A stretch of 64,000 nt of DNA from Taeniopygia guttata (taxonomy: Eukaryota; Chordata; Aves; Passeriformes; Estrildidae), in assembly GCF_048771995.1 (NCBI RefSeq), contig NC_133028.1, positions 5,825,501 through 5,889,500 on the forward strand, in the 5' to 3' direction. A program made the position numbers and the translations under genes. Below are positions 53,676 through 63,100 of this stretch, piece by piece. The notes under the pieces were generated by a model. The model did no database searches and had not been told where the DNA came from. It was given only the letters and a program-made list of their open reading frames with translations. The number at the start of each line of letters is the position of its first letter. The first letter of the stretch is position 1.

Positions 53676-53681
53676 TTTATT
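53676..53681 (-). terminator. MRPL35: MRPL35 poly(A) signal
   Basis: TTTATT on the + strand is AATAAA on the - strand, about 150 bases after the MRPL35 stop codon. It gives a short 3'UTR as expected for this housekeeping gene. Confidence 0.75.
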
Positions 53682-53829
53682 GTGGGCATTGATTCCCATA
53701 ATTCTGCTCAGATGACACCCACATGTTTATTTAAAAAAAAAGCACAGGCAGTACAGATGTATGGTCCAAAACCCAGACCATGCCACAGGACTGCTGCCCC
53801 TTTCCCAGAGATGTGCAAACCCAAGATTT

Positions 53830-54018
53830 CTACACACGGAGATTTGTGCGGTCGTGGTACTTCTGGTAGGGGTCATCAACGTACCAGTTCCTTCTTTTCC
53901 AGAAGGAAGTGGTCATTTTATCCAGGAGCTTACACTGTGTCCTCGTGCACAACACCAACTCCCTCAAACGCTTCTTCTGGGCAGCTGACTTCTTCCACAG
54001 CCTCTTCTTATACCCTGA
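53830..54018 (-). CDS. MRPL35: MRPL35 exon 4
   Basis: On the - strand the acceptor is tttctatacag. The exon is 62 codons plus TAG (53832-53830). It encodes [19 protein letters not shown] through the nearly invariant [19 protein letters not shown] end. High Lys/Arg content fits rRNA binding. Confidence 0.96.
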   Translation of the reverse strand, partial: SGYKKRLWKKSAAQKKRLRELVLCTRTQCKLLDKMTTSFWKRRNWYVDDPYQKYHDRTNLRV

Positions 54019-55489
54019 CTGTATAGAAAACACACACAGAAAAATCCCATTTCTTGTGCAAATACACAAACACAGCCACACTCCTCAGCAAACCTGGATA
54101 AATCCCCCCCTTTCAGGAAAATGGGAGTCTCTCTACAGAGCTTTTTTTGACTTCCACACCGGCCACTGCCCTCCAAGTGAAGGAAAACAATTACACTTTA
54201 TCCTGACTGTAAAGAACAGGCTCTCATGATTCAAAAAATCTCACCTTTCTCCTAACCCAGAGGCCATTGTGCAGCCGGAGGAACCTCTTGACCACAGATT
54301 TCACACTTTTCCTCTTTCCCTTCCGTGCGCTGCAGTAGGTGAGGGTCCTTGCTGGCTGCTGGAGTAAACTTGGAAGTAGAGGTGTGACACTAAAAAAAAA
54401 CCAAACCAAAATGGAGAGGGAAACAGAACAGTAATGAAACACCTTTTTTCTAAAAGAAATCACTGCCTTTATCTCACACAGAGAGATCAGCAGAGCTGTG
54501 GCTTGTTTGAAGGGTAAAAATGACTCTAATATTACAGCACAGTACCTAATTACCAATGTCAGGGCTGGACTCTTGTCAAAATTCAGCTCAAACTTATTAT
54601 TCCACACAGAGCACCTTCTTTTTTAATTTACTAAAAGCAGTCGAACACTCAGAAGCCAATATTCAGCTGCTGCTTGGATTTAGAAGTTACTTTTAGAACA
54701 CTAATCAAAAAATAGTTTGAGTTGGAAGGGATCTCATAAACCATCTAGTCCAACACCCATCAGCAGCAAGAGAAAAAGTAGTGATTGCAAGATTAAGTGT
54801 AAAATATGACTGCAAAGAATATCCTAATTTAACCCCTGCTTCAAGCATTAATGGTGACTGAAGTGGGAGGCTTTGGGGCTAAACACAGACCCAATGCAGA
54901 GTGAAAAGGTGCCCAAAAACAACAGGACAAGAGAAAGTTTTGCCAGGGGAGGTTTGGATTGACTCTAAGGAAAACTTTCTTCACAGAAGGAGCTGTCAAG
55001 TACTGAACAGGCTGCCAGGGGCAATGGACAAATCACCATCCCTGGATGAATGCAAAAACTGTGCAGATGTGGCACTTGAGGACATGATTTACTGCTGGGT
55101 TAAGGGTTGGACTTGATGATCTTAAGAGTTCTTTTCCAACCTATGATTCTACAATATTCATATATATATGGAGAAATTTCAACATATACACTACACATAT
55201 TGCATATAATACTACATATTCTATAACATGTATTGCATATAATACTACATAATTATATAACACTGCATATTATATTATGACATATAACATAGACTATACT
55301 AACAACATAATATTAATACACATGATTATAAATTGTATGTGTTATAGGATACATAATAAATTCACAGTATATTACACATTATGTAATACATAAGTAGTGA
55401 ATAAAAGATATATTCCTAAATGTATTTATGAATAAATCTATTTTAATATAAAACATATTTATACATAAATACATTTAGGAATGTATATC

Positions 55490-55542
<53 letters not shown>

Positions 55543-56019
55543 TCGAAAGGTATAGTATTTAAAATTATTTATATTTATCTGAAACAGCATAATACATCTA
55601 AAACATGTAAGGTATACAAATAAAAATATATATTACGTACATATATACATAAGCTATATAGAGAGAAAGTCCCCCATATATATCTGAAACCCCTTTTAAG
55701 TGTTTTTAGCGCGGGAGAAGCCGCACCTGCTGAGCACCGAGCGGGTCCCTGCCCGGGGCCGGTTCTCGCTGAGCACCCGCGGGGTCCAGAGCGGGGTCGG
55801 GGCCGGGGCCGGTCCGTGCCCCACGCACCGGGCGGAGAGGCCGCCGAGCGGCAGCGCTCGGGGGGCCCAGCGCCGCAGGATCCCTGCGGGGACACGGGAG
55901 AGCATCAGCACAAATGTCCCAGACAGACAACCCCCGGCCACGACCCCGGTACCGACCCCGACCCCGACACCGCCCCGGTACCGACCCGCCAGGGCCCCGC
56001 GCGCCGCCGCCGCCGCCAT
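53830..56019 (-). CDS. MRPL35: MRPL35, mitochondrial ribosomal protein bL35m (four exons, complete)
   Basis: This is a component of the mitochondrial large ribosomal subunit, nuclear-encoded and imported into the matrix (family knowledge). On the - strand the exons are 56019-55986, 55883-55727, 54389-54245 and 54018-53830 (34, 157, 145 and 189 nt), giving 174 codons plus TAG, against 188 residues in human. The N-terminus is Ala/Arg-rich, as in a mitochondrial presequence ([19 protein letters not shown]). The conserved bL35 core starts with [18 protein letters not shown] and [12 protein letters not shown], and ends with [19 protein letters not shown] and [13 protein letters not shown]. The start ATG has context gtggccATGg. 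The exon 1 donor is the only uncertain junction. It is convergent with REEP1 and divergent from IMMT. Confidence 0.95.
54245..54389 (-). CDS. MRPL35: MRPL35 exon 3
   Basis: On the - strand the acceptor is an eight-T-plus tract ending ttag, and the donor is gtgaga. It completes a Ser codon and encodes [27 protein letters not shown] and [13 protein letters not shown], the start of the bL35 domain. It ends in phase 0. Confidence 0.95.
54715..54765 (-). repeat. CR1 3'-end fragment, antisense
   Basis: 'gagttggaagggatctcat' followed by 'ccatctagtccaacacc' is the reverse complement of a CR1 3' end. Only about 50 bases are recognisable. Confidence 0.7.
54899..55154 (+). repeat. CR1 LINE 3' end, sense
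   Basis: The segment runs from 'gagtgaaaaggtgcccaaa' through 'gccaggggaggtttggattg' and 'ggttggacttgatgatctta' to the terminal 'ttccaacctatgattctac'. These are ordered CR1 3' motifs on the + strand, antisense to MRPL35. The AT-rich block begins directly after its tail. Confidence 0.9.
55155..55690. repeat. AT-rich low-complexity block with (TA)n
   Basis: About 540 bases made almost only of A and T words such as atataac, tacata and aatac, including a pure (TA)n run at about 55493-55541. Short words recur without one fixed period. It grows out of the 3' tail of the adjacent CR1 copy and lies within MRPL35 intron 2. Confidence 0.9.
55727..55883 (-). CDS. MRPL35: MRPL35 exon 2
   Basis: On the - strand the acceptor is gtgtccccgcag and the donor gtgcgg. 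The exon encodes [19 protein letters not shown] and ends [19 protein letters not shown]. It lines up with the poorly conserved N-terminal half of mammalian MRPL35, where the TPRLxxSE and SVIL stretches correspond. Very GC-rich codons contrast with exons 3-4. Confidence 0.85.
55884..55985 (-). other. MRPL35: MRPL35 intron 1 (about 102 bp)
   Basis: Inferred because the human protein lacks the Gly/Val-repeat residues it would encode and because its acceptor is excellent. The donor is gtcggt at the chosen position, with in-phase alternatives further in (gtgtcg, gtaccg). The intron length is a multiple of three and has no stop, so the frame stays open if it is retained. Confidence 0.65.
55986..56019 (-). 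CDS. MRPL35: MRPL35 exon 1
   Basis: ATG at 56019-56017 is followed by five Ala codons and RGALA plus one base. It forms the start of a mitochondrial targeting presequence. The context gtggccATGg is strong. The 3' edge could lie somewhat further downstream because several donors share the same phase. Confidence 0.75.
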
Positions 56020-56429
56020 GGCCACGCTGCGCCGGGCGGGGCCGCGCCGCGTCCCGCCCACGGGGACTGCGCCTCAGCCGGGCCGGGATCCGCACCGGGG
56101 CCGGGATCCCGCACCGGAGCCGGCATCCCTCACACAACCAGAGTCCTCTCCTCCGCCCCGCTCCCGCTCCTTCCCCCGCGCACCCGTCACCTTTAGTGAC
56201 CGGCACACACCGACCTCCCTTTGAAGCCACTAAAGCGCCCAGGAAAAGCACCAGGTGGATTTAGCTCATTGTTGGTGCACATTACTGGTGTATTCTCATT
56301 TTTTAATCTTCAGAAGCCTGGCCACACTGGTTGAAGGATAAGATAAAAATGGCTTGAGTGCTCTGGAGAAGGTTTATGAGCGGGCTGTGAAAGGTTACAG
56401 CTGTAAGTTGTTGATAAAGCTTTAGAATG

Positions 56430-56815
56430 TGCCGTGTTAGACTGGGGGACGGGAGCGTCTCTCTCCCGAGGAAAGGCTGAGCGAGCCGGGGCTGTTCAGC
56501 CTCGGGGAGAGAGCTGAGAGGAGAGCTCGTCCAGGCCCGTCAGTGTCCGAAGTTCTTCGGTCGGTGCTCGGAGCAGGGAGCAGCTCTGCTCGGTAGGATG
56601 AGGGGGAATGGGCAGAGGCGAATGCCCCAAGTGTCACCAAACACGCGGAGTAACTCCGCAGCGCGGTGACCGCGCACTGGGGCACAGTGCCCAGAGGCGG
56701 TGTGGCGCCTTCCTCACTGGGGACATTCCAGCGCTGTCTGGTTGCAGTCCTGTGCCGCGTGCTGCGGTTTGGACCGACTGTGCTCCCATCCCGCCTGACC
56801 CATTCTGTGATTTTT
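56430..56815 (+). repeat. CR1 LINE remnant, GC-enriched, in divergent promoter
   Basis: 'gaggaaaggctgagcgagcc' and 'ggggctgttcagcctcgggg' match the CR1 3' region. Further along, 'ggcgccttcctcactgggga' and 'tgacccattctgtgattttt' match the segments leading to the CR1 3' end. Many positions have turned to G or C relative to other copies in the window. A (TTTTA)n-like tail follows to about 56845. Confidence 0.8.
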
Positions 56816-56973
56816 ATTTTATTTTATTTTATATTTTATTTTGTCCCGCCCCACGACAGTCGCGGCTCGCGCGCGGGCCCCGCCCCGCCGGCGTCGCGCG
56901 GCCCGTGCCCGCCCTCCCATTGGCCACGCGACACCCGTCACGCGCGGCCGCCCCCTGGCGGGGCGGGAGCGCC

Positions 56974-56985
56974 CGCGCAGGCGCA
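56974..56985. promoter_or_regulatory. NRF-1-like site upstream of IMMT
   Basis: cgcgcaggcgca differs at one position from the NRF-1 consensus YGCGCAYGCGCR and lies 75 bases before the IMMT ATG. NRF-1 controls many nuclear genes for mitochondrial proteins, which fits IMMT and MRPL35. Binding is inferred. Confidence 0.5.
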
Positions 56986-57059
56986 GTGCCCGCCGAAGGG
57001 GGGGGAACGGAGGCGGCGCCGGCAGGACCCGCGCACGGCGCCTTCCCGCGGGCCGCGCC

Positions 57060-57104
57060 ATGCTGCGGGCGTGCCGCCGAGCGGGGCTCGCCGCGGCCAG
57101 GCAG
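57060..57104 (+). CDS. IMMT: IMMT exon 1
   Basis: ATG at 57060-57062 (G at -3) starts MLRACRRAGLAAARQ; donor gtgagc at 57105. The first five residues equal those of human IMMT. The exon lies in the GC-rich divergent promoter block and codes for the start of the mitochondrial targeting signal. Confidence 0.93.
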
Positions 57105-60100
57105 GTGAGCTTTCCCCGGGGCAGCACCGCGACCCGCTCCCTCTGTGATCGGCCCTGCGGCCGGTGCGGCCGGGCCAGGCCTGCGGAGCGGGGGAGTCCC
57201 TGTGACCGCGGCTCGGCGCGCGCTGAATGACTCCGCACGCGCGGGCCGCGATTGGCTGCGCAGCTTCTGACGGACGGCCGCGACCGCCAGCGGAGGCGGG
57301 GGGGCGGGCGCTGCTTGTTGCTGTGGACTACCAGTCCCAGCGTGCACCGCGGCGGGGCAGCGCGGGACGGAATGCGGCGCCGCTGCAAGGCACGCCGGGA
57401 GTGTTAGTCCTTAGCGGGATGGCGGGGAGCAGCGCTGCTTGCTGGGGGCTGTAGTCTCGGCCGCCATGGCCTCGCCGGGCCCGCAGCTCCGCTCCGCCGC
57501 TCCCGGGCCGCACCCCGGGGCAGCGCCGGGAACCGGGGGCTGGCGGGGGCTCGGTGGGGACGCGCACGGCCCGCCGGCCCCGCGCGGACGGGCGGCAGGC
57601 GCGCTCCCCGGCGGGAAGGACGTGACCTTGCCTTCCCCGGCGCCGCCTCCGCGCAGCCCCGGCGCGCCCGCCGCCACAAGGGTCGGACCGGCCCCGGGGT
57701 GTGACACGAGTGGTGGCAGCGCTCATGTGTAAGGGGATCCTTCTGTCCGCACGGTGGGACACAACACGCGATGCCCAGGGCAGAAGTGCCTGTGGGACTC
57801 GTGCTTTTTATCCTGGACCTTTGCCTCTGCTTATCAGCAGAGATAAGAATGGTGGTGTGCTCTGGAGCCTTTCTAAAGCAGTAAGCCAACTTTAGGAAGC
57901 CACGGGGATTTATAGGTGCGGGCGACTCCTTTACCGAGGCCCCAAGTTGTATTTCAGCTGGCTGATAAGAATGAACCTGATTAGATCACTTTTGTGTCCT
58001 GCTTTCCATTCCAGTGTTCACTACCCTGTGTTCACACGATTTAGCAAAGGAGCAGCTGTAGGTTCTCCCCTCTAAAGCTCCAGCCTCTCCTACTGCAGCA
58101 GCTTCATTTCCTCTACAGGGCTGGAGAGTCCTTTGGTCACCTGATGCCCACTCTGGGTTTGCTTGCCTGTGGAAAGTTTCATCTGGAAGTTGAGAAGACA
58201 GAAACCAGGCTTTGGCAGATATTTATCACTTGCGGCTATTTGCATGTGCTCAGCCTTTAGCAGAATGTCTCTGGAATGACTGTACAGCTCCAGAGCAGCC
58301 AGGGTGGTGCTTTGCAGCTGGAAGTTGGTCATCAGGCTATAAATATTTGGTGGAAGAGTCACAGAATGGTTTGGATTGGAAAGGACCTTAAGACTTTCTC
58401 ATTCCAAACTCCTTGCCTTGGGCTGGGACGCCTTCCACTATCCCAGGTTACTGCAAGCTCTGTCCAGCCTGGACATGGACACTTCCAGGGATAGGACAGC
58501 CACAGGTTCTCTGAGCAACACCACACCACTCTCACAGGGGAGAATTTATCCCTGAGAACTGTGCAAACACAGACATGGCACAGCACTCTCTGAAGTTTTT
58601 TATCTATACCAGAGAGCTTGTGGTGGAGACTGGGAAAACTTCATTAATTCTTTCCTTCCCTCTTTCCTGTTACTCATTTTTTCCTACTTTCATTCTTTCT
58701 GTGAGCTCTTTATTCATTCTTTCCTACTGTGAGCTCTGTATGTGGAGCATCACTAAACTTGTAACAAGTAAATTGAAGAGGATTTGAGAGAAGGGGATCT
58801 TCATCACTTTCAGAAATATTTTCTGCTTACATGTGCAGTGCTGCAGAGAGATTTTTCTCTTGAAGTATTTTTGAAGTTTGCTGTGAAATAAGCAGGGCTT
58901 TTAGTAAAAGTATGTGATATTTGGCAGAAGTCTTGAATGATGGAAAATCAGAGTTCTGTGGTCAGATGTTCTTGTTGTACCTGGTCTGTCTTAATAATGA
59001 AGTTTATGGTTTGCTCTTTCTGTTGAAGTGCACAAATCCCACGTTACAGAAATTCTGGATCAGGATGCTTGAGCTTCAGAGAGGTTGAGCTGGCACTGAA
59101 TGAGCAGAGGATGATGTGTCCTGGCCATGGTTATTTGAAGTTACACATAAAGTATAAACCTGCAAGGCAAATTTAATTTGTTTAATGAAGTTCTGCCATG
59201 CTGTTCTTGCTCTGAGCACTGTGCCAGAGTGAGCTCACATGGATATCCTTAAATGTCCTTAAATCACTGGGACTCATAATATTAACCAGAGTGAAGGTGT
59301 GATGTGCCCTACAGAGTGATTCTTGTGGTGATTAAATAGTAGGTGGTGAATGCAAGATAATGAGTATTTAAGAAGTTGAATGAAACAGATATCATTTAGA
59401 ACTGCTGGAGGAGGAGGAAGAAATAGAAACAGCTGCCCCACAGTGCCCTTGCTGTAGGCATCCTTGCTGTGTCCTTACTGCCTCATCCAAAGAATTTGCT
59501 GTCTTCTGCAGGACAGAAAGTGGTTTGTTTCTGCCTTTTGAAGGGCACAGCAAAGCACATGTGATTAATTTCTCCAAAATTCTTTGAGGCATTATTACAA
59601 ATAAATGTCAGGGGTCTGAAAATTTACAAAGTCCTGGAAATTTTGCAAAGGGGAGATTAGAAACTACCTGCTAATCTCCATATTATGGCAGTACAGCAAA
59701 TACAAGCAATATTATTATGGTGGCCAAGAGAGAGCAATACTTCTTTAAAAATTACTTTTTAAAAAAAATCAGTGATTTTTGGAGGTCTTAGTGTATCTGG
59801 ATGTGAGAGAGGAAAAACTGGGCTTCTGTTCATAAAACATGGGTACCTACAGATTTTCATTTGCTGCTCCACTGGCCAGCTGTGGAAATTTGTTGCAGTG
59901 ACTTGAAAGGTGGAGTTGGTGAGGGCTTGTTTTGGGTTTAATTACTGCTACCCGTGTGAGAGTCCCAATGCCAGAGATGGAGGGCCTGTGTTTTGGTTCC
60001 TCTCATCTTGATGAAAAATAAATAGAAGTGAGCATTTGGCTAATTCTAGAACAGTCCAGCTTGGAAGAGATCTCTAAAGATCATCTGGACTAAAATCAGT

Positions 60101-63100
60101 AATCCCTCCAAAAAACCCCTCTTGATTGTATGAAGCATAAATGCTGAGCTAAGAGAAGCAGGTGTTCTCCTCTGCCTTGGTGAGCACAGCCTGATCCTGA
60201 GGGCAGGAACTGGTGTGTGCTGAAGGTGTGGAGCCACATGGGTCCAGTGTTGTTTGCCATCACCAGGTGTGAGTAGGGGTTTTAGCCAACAGGGACAGGG
60301 CTGAGCTGGCCCAGAGGGCAAGTCCAGCCCGAGCAAGGATGTGGGAGTGGCAGTGGTGCAGGGTGGGATCACCCCCAGAAAGCCTGGCCAGGAGCTCAGA
60401 AGTGATGCCTTATTCCAGGGGAGCACCAGGCAAAATCTGTAATCCCAAAGTGATAGAAGGGACTGGAAATTCAGTCTGAATTGATGCATAGAGAATCAGG
60501 GGTTTTTCCCTTCTCATTTTATTGGATTGAGTTGTATGCATAATACTGGATTATTTGCTCCTCCTGTGCTTCATGGTGTAATGGGGACATACTGAGAGTC
60601 AATTTTTGTTATGTTCAAAAATTGGTAACAAAATTATTTGCGAGGCTTTTATTAGTGAAATTCCCCTTGAAAGGACTGTTGAAGCTTCAGGAAATACTCC
60701 TGGGCCAGTCAAGTCAGAAAATCAAAAATGCTACGGAATCTATTTATTATTTTGTTGCCCTTTCTATCCATCACAATCCAGAAAACCACCCACAGGGAGG
60801 GCTCCTGCAGGTCTCAGGGGCAAGAGGAGCACGCTTCCTCTTGCTGTACATGTGCTCCTGCTGCTAATTAAAAATGTTTTGGCTGCCTTTGTGGAAAGAA
60901 TAAGAATGCAGTGTTCCTGCCTTTTCCTGTCTGTGCTGTTGGACAGGACCTAAACCACAAGAGTTGTGCATGTTATTGCCATGTGCAAAAGGAAATAGAG
61001 AAACTTGTCTTTTGGGGTTATGTTGTAGTAGAACATCTCCCAGGTTTTTTTTCTTTTTTAAAGAAAAAATTCCCTGTTGGGCAAAATACCTCAGCTGTGG
61101 GAAAAGTTCTTTTTGTGCCTTGTGCTTGGATTTCTCATGAGTCCTGTATTTCCCTGTTAGTAATTCCCATGTGGGGAAAAAACCTCTGAGGCCAACAGTG
61201 TGTTTTCTTCTGTAAGCTTAGAGTAGCTTAACCAGTCCTTCAGAGAAGATAAAAATCTTGGTAATGTGGATATTGTTAAGTAGAATATAATAAAGTATCA
61301 TTCTTCATATAGTAATTTAATTTATATTATAATCTGATGTCTGTCTGGAAAGTGTACATGTTATTAATTATTTTAAAGTAGTAGTCTTGGTTTGGAAGCT
61401 TAAGGAGAATTGCTTGTGTATCTTAAGAATTAAAAGTAGTTTTGAGCATTTAAACAGCTGTTGTTGTGTTCTGCCCCACTCACACTGAGCCATTCTAGTG
61501 TGTGAGATTGAAATGCATTAGAAACTAACCCAGTTGTACTGCCCAGCACGTAAATCAGCAAAATAAATGCAGAAAGAAGCTGGGATAGAGGTTTGTTCCT
61601 TCTAATTTTTCAAATTTTCAATTCATTTTTCAAAGAATTTAATGACTTCTTAAAAAGCCCTGAACCTGGGAGCTGGAACGTGGAAGCTGCCCGTGGGAAA
61701 GCTCTCCATGTGTTCACAGAAGAGTCCAGCATCGCTGTTGTGGTGCCCTCTCAGCTTTCCTGCAGACACACTGAGGCTGTGGCAGAGGAGCCAGGCAGCC
61801 CAGTCCTGGTGTTGAGAGGGAGGAAAATGCCTCAGTGTGCTCACTGACCCTGCCTCTCCCCACAGAACAGTCGCTGTGTGAGAGCCTCCCTCCGTCCATC
61901 GCGCCTGTGCCGCGGATATGCCACCCACGCCGGGGAGTCCGGGTACGTAGCGGGCTCTGGGGCTGGAGCTGGTTCTGCTGGTACACTGACCAGCAGGGAG
62001 TCTGCTCCTTGCTTCACATGGCAGCAGACTCCTGGCAGTGGGGTTTTTGTGTGGAGTAAATCCTCTTCTCATGGGGTGTGTTCCTTGTTTGGTTCAGTCA
62101 GATTTAGATGGAGAAAATGATCAGAATTTATCATGGAAGTTGTGGGCTGGCATCTTACCTTTGGGTTAGTTACTAACCAGTGTTGTACCAGGCTGAAGGT
62201 GATTTAAAGCAAGTCCTGGGTTTGAGGTCCTGGAACAGAGTGGTGGTCCCCAGCTGTAAGCTGAAGACTCACAAACTGTTTGATGTTTGTAATGTAATTA
62301 ATTAATTTATTTATATAATTTACATCCCTTTCACTCTTCTTTCCTCCTCAGCGTTTCCGTGGGCAAAATCATTGGTGCAGGTCTGCTGTTCGTGGGTGGA
62401 GGGATAGGTGGAACCGTCCTGTATGCCAGCTATGACAGACAGTTCCGGGAGAGCGTGGAGAAGGCCATTCCCTACTCTGACAAACTCTTCGAGATGGCAC
62501 TTGGCCCTGCACCTTCCAGCACACCAGTGTCAAAGAAACCAGTGAGTGTTGCCCATCCACCCCCACACATCCGTTTCTCTGCTCCTTAAAGAGAGTGTCT
62601 GCACTTAGGTTTCAAATTCTGATTAATTTTGCTTTGTGCTAAGAATTCCTTTAATTAAGGTTTAAGAATTATGAACTCAATTCCTACTTGGTGCTGCAAA
62701 AGTGGTGTTTGTATGTTTCATTATTGTGGTGTGTGGGTTGTAAAACTTGTTTTTATTTACACTAAAATAATCTAATAGAATCCCAACTGAATAGCTGCTC
62801 TGCTTATACTCAGAAATAAAATGGGGAGAGAGGGAGGCAGGTGACAGGCTGGAATTTAACTGCTTTACTAGAGGCTTAGTATAGTTAGTGGTATAGCAAA
62901 ATTACAAAACTTACTCTAAATGAACCTTTTTTAAAGAAGACTGAGAACATTCTTGAATAAGTAAGGATTTGAATGGTACAGAGCCAGGCATAAGCATCAC
63001 TCTTTGAAATCTTGGTGGCACTGCCCTGGAGAAGGGAAAATCTGATACTGCCTTTGGCACAGCTCAGATGAAATTGAAACCTGGAAGTTTCTCTGCTCCT

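Larger units (their letters stand above)
54390..55726 (-). other. MRPL35: MRPL35 intron 2
   Basis: About 1.3 kb with a short antisense CR1 3' end (about 54715-54765), a sense CR1 3' end (54899-55154) and an extremely AT-rich tract with a (TA)n run (55155-55690). It ends next to the GC-rich exon 2. The donor on the - strand is gtgcgg. Confidence 0.85.
55690..57760. promoter_or_regulatory. CpG-island-like block, divergent MRPL35/IMMT promoter region
   Basis: Sequence switches from nearly pure AT to very GC-rich and CpG-dense text and stays so, apart from the CR1-derived middle, to about 57.76 kb. It contains MRPL35 exons 2 and 1 (- strand) and IMMT exon 1 (+ strand), whose start codons are about 1.04 kb apart, head to head. 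Elements near IMMT: inverted CCAAT (attgg) at 56919-56923, an NRF-1-like cgcgcaggcgca at 56974-56985, and GC boxes. Actual TSS positions are not determinable here. Confidence 0.8.
57105..61865 (+). other. IMMT: IMMT intron 1
   Basis: About 4.8 kb. The first 650 bases stay CpG-rich and carry three ZNF143/SBS-type motifs and a GC-rich open frame with a strong initiation context (57466-57732). Antisense CR1 pieces lie at about 58358-58560 and 60040-60095. Nothing else is recognised in the AT-richer remainder. The acceptor is tctccccacag. Confidence 0.85.

Noticed and set aside
55706-57889. Many long open frames on both strands in the GC-rich block
   Set aside because: Stop codons are rare at this composition. 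Apart from MRPL35 exons 1-2 and IMMT exon 1 they show Arg/Pro/Gly-rich text without domains.
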